A stretch of 64,000 bases of DNA from Phenylobacterium sp. (lineage in GTDB: Bacteria; Pseudomonadota; Alphaproteobacteria; Caulobacterales; Caulobacteraceae), in assembly GCF_022402485.1 (NCBI RefSeq), contig NZ_JAKRSA010000015.1, positions 113,270 to 177,269 on the forward strand, in the 5' to 3' direction. Shown piece by piece: positions 42,801 through 51,809 of the stretch; positions within the stretch are counted from its first letter, which is position 1; each line of letters opens with the position of its first letter. Made by a program: the position numbers and the translations under genes. A model generated the notes under the pieces. The model worked only from the letters and a program-made list of their open reading frames with translations, was not told the DNA's origin and searched no databases.

Positions 42801-43377
42801 GGGACAGGGCGACGAACTCGAAACCGGCCTGTCGTGCCAGGTCGCCGGCTCGCCGCTCATGCCCGCCCTCCAGGTCCGCATGCAGAAAGGCAATGGCCAC
42901 CGAGGTGTAACCCGCCGCATGCGCCTGCCTCAGGGACTGGGCCAGGCCAGCTTCGTCCAGGGGCGTGACCAAAGTGCCATCCGCCGCCAAGCGCTCCTGC
43001 GCCTCCACAACCCCGGCATAAAGAGGCTGGGGCCGTGTGATGTTGAGGGCGAACAGGTCCGGTCGTGTCTGGTCCCCGATCCGCAGGGCGTCGCCGAAGC
43101 CGGCGGTGGTGACCAGCAGAGTCTTGGCCCCTTTCCGCTCCAGCAACGCATTGGTGGCGACGGTCGCCCCCATTCGGATCACGGCAACCTTGTCCGCCGG
43201 AAAGGGGCGTCCAGCCGGGGCCTCCAGGACCCGCCGCATGGCCTCAATGGCGGCATCGGCATAGGCTGGGGAGGTCGACAGGAGCTTCAGGGTCTGGACC
43301 GCACCATCCCCCCGGCGGGCGATTACATCGGTGAAGGTGCCGCCCCGGTCGATCCAGAAGCTCCAGAGTCTGTCCAA
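39802..43377 (-). CDS. Fused hydantoinase A/B (5-oxoprolinase-like)
   Basis: HyuA part ([31 protein letters not shown]) and HyuB part ([50 protein letters not shown]) in one 1191-aa ORF. Confidence 0.92.
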   Translation of the reverse strand: [1191 protein letters not shown]

Positions 43378-43451
43378 AACTTAACCTGCGTGATGTTCGA
43401 TTGGCGTTGTCATGGGGACGCCATCTTCCTAAGGCTTCTGGCATTAGATCA

Positions 43452-44147
43452 ATGAGCTTCTGGCGCAAAATTGCTGGCCTGGCCGTCCGTTCTCCGGATG
43501 ACGCCGGTTGCCCTGACTGCCCGGCTGGCCTGCCCGGAGAAGATCCTGCGTTTTCAACGGCGGTGACGGCCCTGGGCGCCAAGCTCGCCCAGGCCGATGG
43601 GGACGCCGGTCGGGCTGAGTTCGACGCCTTTTCCGAGGTTTTCCAGTCGGACGAGGCCTCACGACCCAATGTTCGGCGGCTGTACAATCTTGCCCGACAG
43701 ACCACCCGAGGCTTCGAGAGCTACGCCCGTCGCCTGGCGCGGCGCTATCGCAACTGCCCGCAGATCCTAGAGGACGTGCTCGACGGCCTGTTCCATATCG
43801 CGTCCTCCGACGGCGCGGTCACCGATGAGGAAATGGCCTATCTGGCGCGGGTGGCCGAACTGTTCGGGTTCTCCGAACTCGTGTTCCGCCGCCTGAAAGC
43901 GACGCATCTGGGTCTGGCTGCCGACGATCCCTATGCGGTGCTGGGTGCCCCCCACGATGCCAGTGACGATCAACTCCGCGCTGCCTGGAAGATCGCTCTG
44001 ATTGAGAGCCATCCTGACAGGGCGCGCTCCCGGGGATTGCCGCAGGAGTTTGTCGAAGTCGCCGAGGCCAAGGCCAAGGCGATCAATGCCGCTTTTGACT
44101 CCGCGATGCGCGAACGAAAGGAACTGGCCCTGGCCGGTGCCGCCTAA
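43452..44147 (+). CDS. DjlA-like TerB/DnaJ-domain protein
   Basis: TerB-like (SDGAVTDEEMAYLARVAELFG) and J-domain (DPYAVLGAPHDASDDQLRAAWKIALIESHPD) with HPD. Confidence 0.88.
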   Translation: MSFWRKIAGLAVRSPDDAGCPDCPAGLPGEDPAFSTAVTALGAKLAQADGDAGRAEFDAFSEVFQSDEASRPNVRRLYNLARQTTRGFESYARRLARRYRNCPQILEDVLDGLFHIASSDGAVTDEEMAYLARVAELFGFSELVFRRLKATHLGLAADDPYAVLGAPHDASDDQLRAAWKIALIESHPDRARSRGLPQEFVEVAEAKAKAINAAFDSAMRERKELALAGAA

Positions 44148-44247
44148 CGCGTCATCCTGTCGCCATCATCCCTGCCAAGGATTGACCTTCCTGCCCGCAG
44201 GCCGAACATAGTCCGCAGCCCCCAGAGAGAGGCGACCAGAGGAGATC

Positions 44248-44547
44248 ATGGACCAGCAACAGACCCGGGGCGCTAAGCCCGCACTTCGCAGCCTCACGGC
44301 AATCGGCGGTGCCATTGCGGCCGCAGTGGCGGTGATGGTGGGTGTGGTCCTGGCCTTTGTGTTCGCCGCCACCGTGGTGGTGGTTGGACTGATGCTGAGC
44401 CTGTTGGTGGGGCTTGCGGCCTTCGCCATCCGTGCGGGCCGTCTTGGGCGTCGCAAGGCCAGCGCGGGTCCCGATGATGGGATCATCGAAGCGCGTCACC
44501 TCGGCGGCCACCATTGGGTCGCCTACGGCTGGAACGAGCGCGCCTGA
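44248..44547 (+). CDS. Small membrane protein, unknown function
   Basis: 99 aa with a long hydrophobic segment (IAAAVAVMVGVVLAFVFAATVVVVGLMLSLLVGLAAFAI); plausible SD (gagag). Confidence 0.6.
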   Translation: MDQQQTRGAKPALRSLTAIGGAIAAAVAVMVGVVLAFVFAATVVVVGLMLSLLVGLAAFAIRAGRLGRRKASAGPDDGIIEARHLGGHHWVAYGWNERA

Positions 44548-44617
44548 ACAGTACGGCGCTTGCCCCGGCCCGGGGCGGCCTCTACCGTCGATTCAAACAA
44601 TCGTTGGGAGAGCGGAA

Positions 44618-44908
44618 ATGATCGGCGTGGTGGCGACCCTCAAGATTCAAGAGGGAAAGACCGAGGAATTCGAGACCGTCTTCAAGGACCTGATGGCCCA
44701 GGTGAAGGCCAATGAGCCGGGTTGCCTAGCTTACCAGCTGACCAAGAGCCGGACCGAACCTGGGACCTATAAGGTGCTTGAGCTTTATGCCAACGAAGAC
44801 GCCCTGAAAGCCCACGGCCAGAGCGACTATTTCAAGGCTGCCGGACCTAAGATGGGCCCCTGCCTGGCCGGGCGCCCCGAAGTCGAATACCTCGACGCTG
44901 TCCAATAG
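44618..44908 (+). CDS. Antibiotic biosynthesis monooxygenase (ABM)-domain protein
   Basis: MIGVVATLKIQEGKTEEFETVFKDLMAQVKANEPGCLAYQLTKS...; SD gggagag. Confidence 0.88.
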   Translation: MIGVVATLKIQEGKTEEFETVFKDLMAQVKANEPGCLAYQLTKSRTEPGTYKVLELYANEDALKAHGQSDYFKAAGPKMGPCLAGRPEVEYLDAVQ

Positions 44909-44927
44909 AGTCCTCGGACATCGGCTG

Positions 44928-44957
44928 AGCCCGGGTCGCTTGCGTGGCCCGGGCTTT
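44928..44957 (+). terminator. Candidate terminator after ABM gene
   Basis: agcccggg ... cccgggct followed by ttcct. Confidence 0.6.
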
Positions 44958-45076
44958 CCTGTGTCTGGACCAAGTTGGGCCAGCCCTGGCGGAGGCGCTG
45001 AGAGAATTTCTTGCGTGACGCCGCCCCCGGAAACTCCCTAGGGTCCAGGTCGAACACTCGTTTGAATGGAGTCGCC

Positions 45077-46180
45077 ATGGCCGCCCTCGACGCCCTTTTC
45101 CGCCCCTACAGCTTCAAGGGCCTGCACCTCAAGAACCGCATTGTCATGGCACCCATGACCCGGTCCTTCTCCCCCGACGGCGTGGCCACCGAGGAGGTCG
45201 CTCAGTATTATCGCCGCCGGGCTGCGGCCGATGTTGGGCTGATCATTTCTGAGGGTGTGGGCGTTAACCGCCCGGCCTCGGTCAATGACAGGAATGTTCC
45301 GCGTTTCTATGGCGAGGCCGAACTGGCCGCCTGGAAGCGGGTGATCGATGCCGTCCACGAGGTCGGCGGCAAAATGGCACCCCAGCTGTGGCACGTGGGC
45401 GCCGTGCGCACCCGGGACCCGGAATGGTCGCCCCCTGGCCCCTATGACAGCCCCTCTGGCCTGTCGCGCCCGGGCAAGCAGTTCGGCGAGGCCATGACCG
45501 ACGAGGAGGTGGCCGACGCCATCGCCGCCTTCGCCCAGGCCGCCGCCGACGCCAAGGCGCTGGGCTATGACGCGGTCGAGCTGCACGGCGCCCATGGCTA
45601 TCTGATCGACCAGTTCTTCTGGGAGGGCACCAATGTCCGGGAAGACGCCTATGGTGCCAAGGACCTGCCCGGTCGCGCCCGTTTCGCCGCCGACATCCTG
45701 CGCGCGGTCCGTCAGGCCGTCGGTCCTGACTATCCGGTGATCATCCGGATCAGCCAGTGGAAGCAGCAGGACTACGAGGTGAAGATGGCCACGGACCCCA
45801 AGGCCCTTGAGGCCTGGCTCGGGGCTCTGACGGCGGCCGGCGCGGACATCCTGCATTGCTCGCAGCGGCGCTTCTGGGAGCCGGAGTTCGAAGGCTCTGA
45901 CCTGAACTTTGCCGGTTGGGCCAAAAAGCTCACCGGCGTGCCGACCATCACCGTGGGCTCTGTCGGCCTGTCGGGCGAGTTCATTGCTGCCTTTGCGGGG
46001 GAGGGTTCGCAGCCCGCGTCGCTCGACCGTCTGCTCGACCGACTGGAACGGGACGAGTTTGATCTGGTCGGCGTCGGTCGTGCCCTGCTGCAGGACCCGG
46101 AATGGGCCCGCAAGGTCAAGGAAGGCCGCAATGACGAGCTGGTCCCGTTTGAACGGGCCGCCATGGCCAAGCTCTACTGA
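45077..46180 (+). CDS. NADH:flavin oxidoreductase / Old Yellow Enzyme family
   Basis: LKNRIVMAPMTRSFSPDGVAT, ELHGAHGYLIDQFFWEGTN, FDLVGVGRALLQDPEW. Confidence 0.93.
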   Translation: MAALDALFRPYSFKGLHLKNRIVMAPMTRSFSPDGVATEEVAQYYRRRAAADVGLIISEGVGVNRPASVNDRNVPRFYGEAELAAWKRVIDAVHEVGGKMAPQLWHVGAVRTRDPEWSPPGPYDSPSGLSRPGKQFGEAMTDEEVADAIAAFAQAAADAKALGYDAVELHGAHGYLIDQFFWEGTNVREDAYGAKDLPGRARFAADILRAVRQAVGPDYPVIIRISQWKQQDYEVKMATDPKALEAWLGALTAAGADILHCSQRRFWEPEFEGSDLNFAGWAKKLTGVPTITVGSVGLSGEFIAAFAGEGSQPASLDRLLDRLERDEFDLVGVGRALLQDPEWARKVKEGRNDELVPFERAAMAKLY

Positions 46181-46193
46181 GCCGAAATCGGGT

Positions 46194-46224
46194 GGCGGGT
46201 CTTGCGCTGGTCGCAAGGCCCGCC
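46194..46224 (+). terminator. Hairpin after OYE gene
   Basis: ggcgggtcttgcg-ctggt-cgcaaggcccgcc (13-bp stem with one wobble). Confidence 0.55.
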
Positions 46225-46336
46225 CTCCGGAGCGTTAGGCGTCGGCAAGAACTATGCGACTGGCCCTCGACTTGCCGCGCATTCGCACAGATTTTCCGCT
46301 TTGGCATGGCTAGGCTTACCCTCTCAGGAGGCCCCC

Positions 46337-48040
46337 ATGCTGAACGGCGTTCGATCCCTTGTCCAAGCTGGCCTGCTGGCCCTCTGCCTGGGCGGCGCAG
46401 CCGCAGCTCAGGGGCAACCGCCCCCTCGCCTTGACCTGACCCTGACGCCCAGGGCCGAGGCCCTGGATGTGCGCATGCAGATGGCCAGCCCGGACCTGGC
46501 GGCGGGAGAGGGGCTGGTCCGCCTGCCCCTAAGCCTCGTGGGTATCCCCAGCGCCCGCTATGACGGCGAGGCACTACAGGCCAGGGATGACCTGGGCGTC
46601 CTACCGCTTCGCCAGGACGAAGAGCCGCCGACGCCCCAAGGGACCTATCGCCGATGGGTGGTGGAGCGGGCCACCAAAGGCGACGTCATCGTCAGCTATG
46701 CGGCCCCGCCCCGGGTGGTCAATGCGTCCACCAACAGTGGCCCGCTGTTTGATCTGCGCCAGGAGTCCGGAGGTTTTATCGGGGCCGGAGTCGGCTTCCT
46801 GGCCGCGCCCGTGCCCCCCGGCCCCTGGTCTGTGCATCTGGCCTGGGACTTTTCGCACTTACCGCCTGGCGCCCGCGGTGCCTGGACCCATGGCGATGGG
46901 GCAATGCAGATCGTCCTGCCGTCTCAGGCTTTGGCGTTCAGCTTCTATGCCGGCGGGCCATTGGGCATCTATCCAGCCGAAGGCGGCGACGGGTTCCACA
47001 TGTACTGGCTGACCGAACCCCCCTTTGAGCCCGCCGAACTCGCCGACAAGACCCGGCGGCTCTACGACCATATGTCGGTGTTTTTCGGTGATGCGCCGGG
47101 GACCCCCTACCGGGTGTTCATGCGGGCTAATCCCTTTAGCGGCGTGGGGGGTACGGCATTGGGGCGCTCCTTCATGTTTGGCTACAATCCCGCTGAAGGG
47201 CCGACGGTGGAGAGCCTGTTGGGTCTCGTCTCCCACGAGGTGGCGCATGCCTGGCCCTCCATGTCTGGAGAGCATGGGGATACCGCCTGGTACAGCGAGG
47301 GGATGGCCGAGTTCTACTCCCTGGTCCTGGGCTGGCGGGCCGGGGTGATCGACACCGACCAGGTGCTCAAGACCATGAACAGCCGGGCGAATGACTACTA
47401 CGCCAACCCCCACATCAGCCTGTCCAATCCCCAGGCCGCTGCCCTGTTCTGGACCGATCCGGTGGCCCAGAGGGTGCCCTATGGACGGGGATGGATGTAC
47501 CTGTTGCAGACCGACGCAGAGATCCGTCGGGCCAGTAATGGGGCCCGCAGTCTCGACGATGTCGTCACGGCTCTGCGCCGGGCGCAGGTGGCGAGCCAAC
47601 CCTATGATGTCGCCGCCTGGCTCGGACTTGTCGGCGCTGAGATCGGCACCGCCAAGGCCAAGGCCCAGTACGAGGCCATGGTGGCGGGAACCCGACTGCT
47701 TCCCCCGACAGATCTATATTCCCCCTGCCTGAAGGTTGTGCCCCGACAGGCACGGGTATTTGAGCTTGGCTTCCCCAGGGCCGTGCTGAATGGCACGTCG
47801 ATCGTTGAAGGCCTGGTGCCGGGCTCCGCAGCCGCCCAGGCAGGCCTTCGCGACGGTGACAAGATCACCGAGGTGCTTGCCCTCAACCTCGCCCGTCGCG
47901 ACCAGGATCAGACCATCACCCTGACCGTGGCGCGGGACGATGGCCCCGTCACCCTGACCTACCTGCCCCGGGGTGCACCGGTTGAGGCTTTTGGCTGGGC
48001 GCGTGATCTGGCGGTCCCGCAAGAGGCCTGCCGCTTCTAG
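46337..48040 (+). CDS. M61-like metallopeptidase with C-terminal PDZ domain
   Basis: Signal peptide, SHEVAHAWPS (HExxH), WYSEGMAEFYS, C-terminal PDZ-like (VPGSAAAQAGLRDGDKITEVL). Confidence 0.8.
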   Translation: MLNGVRSLVQAGLLALCLGGAAAAQGQPPPRLDLTLTPRAEALDVRMQMASPDLAAGEGLVRLPLSLVGIPSARYDGEALQARDDLGVLPLRQDEEPPTPQGTYRRWVVERATKGDVIVSYAAPPRVVNASTNSGPLFDLRQESGGFIGAGVGFLAAPVPPGPWSVHLAWDFSHLPPGARGAWTHGDGAMQIVLPSQALAFSFYAGGPLGIYPAEGGDGFHMYWLTEPPFEPAELADKTRRLYDHMSVFFGDAPGTPYRVFMRANPFSGVGGTALGRSFMFGYNPAEGPTVESLLGLVSHEVAHAWPSMSGEHGDTAWYSEGMAEFYSLVLGWRAGVIDTDQVLKTMNSRANDYYANPHISLSNPQAAALFWTDPVAQRVPYGRGWMYLLQTDAEIRRASNGARSLDDVVTALRRAQVASQPYDVAAWLGLVGAEIGTAKAKAQYEAMVAGTRLLPPTDLYSPCLKVVPRQARVFELGFPRAVLNGTSIVEGLVPGSAAAQAGLRDGDKITEVLALNLARRDQDQTITLTVARDDGPVTLTYLPRGAPVEAFGWARDLAVPQEACRF

Positions 48041-48086
48041 AGTTGGCCCCGGTCCGACCTTGGCCGCCGGACCGGAGAGGGCCGGG

Positions 48087-48998
48087 TCAGGCGTTGTAGT
48101 TGAGCTTCAGCCCTGGCCGTGGCCAGCGGGCCTTGTACAAGCGGCCCGTGGATGAGGCGGTGATCCAGGCGTCACGCATATCGGCACCGCCAAAGCAGAT
48201 GTTGGTGACGATCAGATCGGGCACCGGGTAGTGCTCTGTTTCGCCGGAGGGATCGAAGGCGGTAATGCCGCCATTGATGATGGTCGCCACACAGACCTTG
48301 CCGCCCGCCTCTACGGCCAGACTGTCCAGCAGCTGGTAGCCGGGCAGGTTGGTGATGACGCGACCTGGCGCAAAGCCCGGCGGCGGCTTCAACTGTCCAG
48401 GCTGGTCGATGTCGAAGGCCCAGAGCCGACCGAGCTGGGTGTCGGCCAGATAGACCACATCCTCCGCCGGCGAGAGGCCAACCCCATTGGGCGCAATCAG
48501 ATGGTCCCGCAGGCGCGCCACATGGCTTCCGTCCGCCTTGGCATAGTAGAGCGCCCCGAACTTGCGGCCCTCCGGTGTTGAACAGCCATGGTCGCTGAAC
48601 CAGAAGCCCCCCTGGCGATCAAAGACGAGGTCATTAGGGCCGACGAAGGGCCGACCGTCGCAGGCGTCATAAAGGGTGGTCAGTTCGCCGGTCTTGAGAT
48701 CATAGCGCTGGATCAGGCCGCCGGTATGGCTTGGCGGCGTCGGGCCCGGAATGGTCAGGCCGTCCTGCTGCGGCCAGGTGAAGGATCCGCCGTTGTTGGT
48801 GATGTAGATCGCCCCGTCCGGGCCGATGGCTGCGCCATTGGGGCCACCGCCGGTTTCCACCAGGGTTTCTCGCCGCCAATCCGGGGTGATCTTCGACAGC
48901 CGTTGGGCCTTGATCTCGGTCAGGATGATCGAGCCGTCGGCCATGGCGATGGGGCCTTCGGGGAATTCCAGGCCTTCGCAGACCAGTTCGATGTCCAT
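48087..48998 (-). CDS. SMP-30/gluconolactonase family protein
   Basis: LEFPEGPIAMADGSIILTEI, GPNGAAIGPDGAIYITNNGG, APNGVGLSPAEDVVYLADT. Confidence 0.92.
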   Translation of the reverse strand: MDIELVCEGLEFPEGPIAMADGSIILTEIKAQRLSKITPDWRRETLVETGGGPNGAAIGPDGAIYITNNGGSFTWPQQDGLTIPGPTPPSHTGGLIQRYDLKTGELTTLYDACDGRPFVGPNDLVFDRQGGFWFSDHGCSTPEGRKFGALYYAKADGSHVARLRDHLIAPNGVGLSPAEDVVYLADTQLGRLWAFDIDQPGQLKPPPGFAPGRVITNLPGYQLLDSLAVEAGGKVCVATIINGGITAFDPSGETEHYPVPDLIVTNICFGGADMRDAWITASSTGRLYKARWPRPGLKLNYNA

Positions 48999-49067
48999 GG
49001 GGCGTCCTCCTCTTGTCACTTATTGAGGGGGAGTATGACCGGCGCCGCTGCGTAAGGACCAGGGGCC

Positions 49068-49586
49068 TTAGCGCCGTTCCAGGACCCGCAAGATGAAGGG
49101 ATACTCGTCATCTTCCCCGGCCGGGTGGCGGACGGCGCTGACCTCAGTCCAGGCCGATTCATCGAAGGGGGCCAGACGCACATCGCCGTCGACCTCGGCC
49201 TCCACCTCGGTGAGGTAAATGCGCTGGGCCCGGGGCAGGGCCAACTCGAAGAGCGAGGCCCCGCCGATCACGCAGACCTCCTCGGCGCCGTCGTCGCTGG
49301 CCTGCTCCCGGCCGATCTGCACGGCTTCGGAAAAGTCCTCGCAGACCAGGGCGTTCCGGGGCGCAAAGCTCCCGTCGCGGCTGAGCACGATATTGGTGCG
49401 ACCCGGAAGGGGTTTCTTGGGCAGGCTGTCCCAGGTCTTGCGGCCCATGATCACCGGCTTGCCAAGCGTCAGGGCGCGGAAGTTGACCAGGTCGCTTTTC
49501 AGCCGCCAGGGCAGGCCGCCGTCCCGGCCAATGACGCCGTTGCGGGACCGCGCGATGGGGCCGGCGGTAAGGAGGATGCGTGCCAT
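49068..49586 (-). CDS. folA: Dihydrofolate reductase
   Basis: RNGVIGRDGGLPWRLKSDLVNFRALTLGKPVIMGRKTWDSLP, CVIGGASLFELAL. Confidence 0.95.
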   Translation of the reverse strand: MARILLTAGPIARSRNGVIGRDGGLPWRLKSDLVNFRALTLGKPVIMGRKTWDSLPKKPLPGRTNIVLSRDGSFAPRNALVCEDFSEAVQIGREQASDDGAEEVCVIGGASLFELALPRAQRIYLTEVEAEVDGDVRLAPFDESAWTEVSAVRHPAGEDDEYPFILRVLERR

Positions 49587-49643
49587 GGCTAGGGGGTAGC
49601 CGACCCGGGCCCCGCAGGGAAGTGGGCAGGTCCTGGACTGGCC

Positions 49644-50822
49644 TCAGAGGCGCAGAACGTGCTTGGCGATGATGTTCCTCTGGATCTCGTCTGAGCCGCC
49701 GGCGATGCTGGCAGCTCGGCCTTCCAAGTACCGGACCACCTCAGGCTGGGCCCAGTCGGGGCCAATCTGCTCCGGCGGGCCGGCGACCTCCGGGAACCAG
49801 GGGGCGGCGTAAGGACCCGCGCACTCGACAAAGAACTCGGTCATGCGTTGGACGATGTCAGTCCCTTTGAGCTTGAGCATGGAGGACTGGGTGCCTGGTG
49901 CTTCCCCCATGGCCACTTCCGAAAGGGTGCGCAGCTCGGTCATGGCCAGGGCTTCCAGCTCAATGGCCGCCAGGCTCAACCGACTGGAGAAACCGGGATC
50001 CTCCAGCAGGCTGCCCCCATGGGCACCTGGAACGCTCGCCGCAGCGTCCCGCAGACGGGCCAGCAGGCTGAGGGACAAGGACACATAGGCCTGGCCGGTG
50101 CGCTCATGGGTCAGCAGCCCCTTGGCCACGGTCCAGCCCTCGCCCTCCCGACCGACCCGGTTGGCCACGGAGGTCCGCACGCCCTCGAAGGTGACGCGGT
50201 TGAACATGTGGCGTCCATCGATGGAGATGATCGGATGCACCGAGACCCCTGGTGCGCGCATGTCGATGAGCAGGAAGGTGATGCCTTCCTGTTTCTTGCC
50301 CTCCTGGCTCGTCCGCGTGAGGCAGAAGATCCAGTCGGCCAGATGGGCGCCGCTGGTCCAGATCTTCTCGCCTTCGACCACATAGTGGTCGCCCTCCAGG
50401 GTGGCGCGGGTGCGCAGGGCGGCCAGGTCTGATCCGGCCTCCGGCTCGGAATAGCCCTGGCACCAGTGAACGCGGTTGGCGCGGATGTCGGGCAGGAAGC
50501 GGGCCTGTTGCTCAGGCGTGCCATAGGCGAACAGGATCGGGGCCAGCATCCCGAGGCCCATCCCGCCCACCTGGGCCGGCAGACCGGCTGCGGTGGTTTC
50601 CCGCTCCCAGATGAAGTGCTGGGTGGCGCTCCAGCCTGGGCCACCGAAGGCGGTGGGCCACTTGCTGATCTCCCAGCCCCGCTCGGCCATGGCGGCGTGC
50701 CAGCGCCGGTCATGCTCCCGGCTGCCGTCATAGGGCGCATCGCTGCTGAACGCACGACCGATCAGATCGCGAACCTCAGCCTGAAAGTCGAGATCGGCCG
50801 CCGAAAGTCCCAGCTGCATCAC
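49644..50822 (-). CDS. Acyl-CoA dehydrogenase family protein
   Basis: WCQGYSEPEAGSDLAALRTRA, KIWTSGAHLADWIFCLTRT, SIAGGSDEIQRNIIAKHVLRL. Confidence 0.93.
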   Translation of the reverse strand: MMQLGLSAADLDFQAEVRDLIGRAFSSDAPYDGSREHDRRWHAAMAERGWEISKWPTAFGGPGWSATQHFIWERETTAAGLPAQVGGMGLGMLAPILFAYGTPEQQARFLPDIRANRVHWCQGYSEPEAGSDLAALRTRATLEGDHYVVEGEKIWTSGAHLADWIFCLTRTSQEGKKQEGITFLLIDMRAPGVSVHPIISIDGRHMFNRVTFEGVRTSVANRVGREGEGWTVAKGLLTHERTGQAYVSLSLSLLARLRDAAASVPGAHGGSLLEDPGFSSRLSLAAIELEALAMTELRTLSEVAMGEAPGTQSSMLKLKGTDIVQRMTEFFVECAGPYAAPWFPEVAGPPEQIGPDWAQPEVVRYLEGRAASIAGGSDEIQRNIIAKHVLRL

Positions 50823-50834
50823 CCGTCGCCTTTT

Positions 50835-50856
50835 CTATTGAACAAAACGTCAATAG
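50835..50856. promoter_or_regulatory. Inverted repeat CTATTGA-N8-TCAATAG in the divergent promoter, candidate TetR operator
   Basis: ctattga acaaaacg tcaatag between the two divergent genes. Confidence 0.65.
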
Positions 50857-50890
50857 GCGCGAGGTTGGCCCGCCCGTCAAGGAGGACCCC

Positions 50891-51778
50891 ATGACCCAAA
50901 ACGCCCCCTTTGCCGCCCTCGACCTTTCAGAGGGCGGGCTGGCCGGTCCCTTCCGTCATCCCGTCAATGTATCTCGGGAGGCGGTGGGCTCGATCCATGA
51001 TGATGACACCGCCCAGAAGCTGGGGTTTCGTGGGGGCACGGTGGCGGGCAACATCCACATGGAGCAGTTCCCGCCGCTGTTTGCCGCGCGCTTTGGACAG
51101 GCCTGGACATCTCCGGGGGGCCTGTCCCTCTATTTCCTGCAGCCGACCACCGATGGCGAGCCGGTTCAGGCCTGTCTGGGTCCGGTGATGGACGACGGGG
51201 CTGGACATCGCCGCGCCGAGGCCTGGATGCAGACGCCGCAGGGGGACAAGGTCTGTGCCGGGGAGGCCTGGAGCGGCGGCGATCTGGCGGACACACCCTT
51301 GCGCCGGCGGCTGTCCGAGATGCGCCCAGGGGGGGAGCTGCGCATTCTGGGGGCCTCGAAGGTCGGTGACGCCGTCACCCAAGTTCCGGCCAGAATAGAC
51401 AAAGCTACCGCCCTGGTCCGGGTGCACGGTGTGACCGAGCCGCTTGACGGATACCTCACTCCCGATACGTCGGGGCGTCTTATGGCGGCACCGGCGGTGG
51501 TGATTGACGCCCTAAGGGCGGTGGAGACGCCATTGTTCAAGAGCGAAGGCGACTTTGTCGGCATGTTCGGCGCCATTGAGCTGCAGCATCTGACAGGGCC
51601 GGTCCATCTGGATTGCGACTATCTGGCTGAGGGCGAGATCCTGGCCCTGGGGGAATCCCCCAAGACCGAGATCGCCTGGTTTGAGAGCCGACTGCGGGCG
51701 ACATCCGGAGGCCCGGTGATCGCCCGGCTTTTGATGATGACGCGGCTGTTGAAGGACTCGTCGCCGCTTTGGGCTTGA
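50891..51778 (+). CDS. Hotdog-fold/thioesterase-like protein, unknown substrate
   Basis: HDDDTAQKLGFRGGTVAGNIHMEQFPPLF is hotdog/MaoC-like; divergent from ACAD gene. Confidence 0.6.
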   Translation: MTQNAPFAALDLSEGGLAGPFRHPVNVSREAVGSIHDDDTAQKLGFRGGTVAGNIHMEQFPPLFAARFGQAWTSPGGLSLYFLQPTTDGEPVQACLGPVMDDGAGHRRAEAWMQTPQGDKVCAGEAWSGGDLADTPLRRRLSEMRPGGELRILGASKVGDAVTQVPARIDKATALVRVHGVTEPLDGYLTPDTSGRLMAAPAVVIDALRAVETPLFKSEGDFVGMFGAIELQHLTGPVHLDCDYLAEGEILALGESPKTEIAWFESRLRATSGGPVIARLLMMTRLLKDSSPLWA

Positions 51779-51809
51779 CGCTCTCAGAGGTGTGGCGCGT
51801 TAAGGGCCC

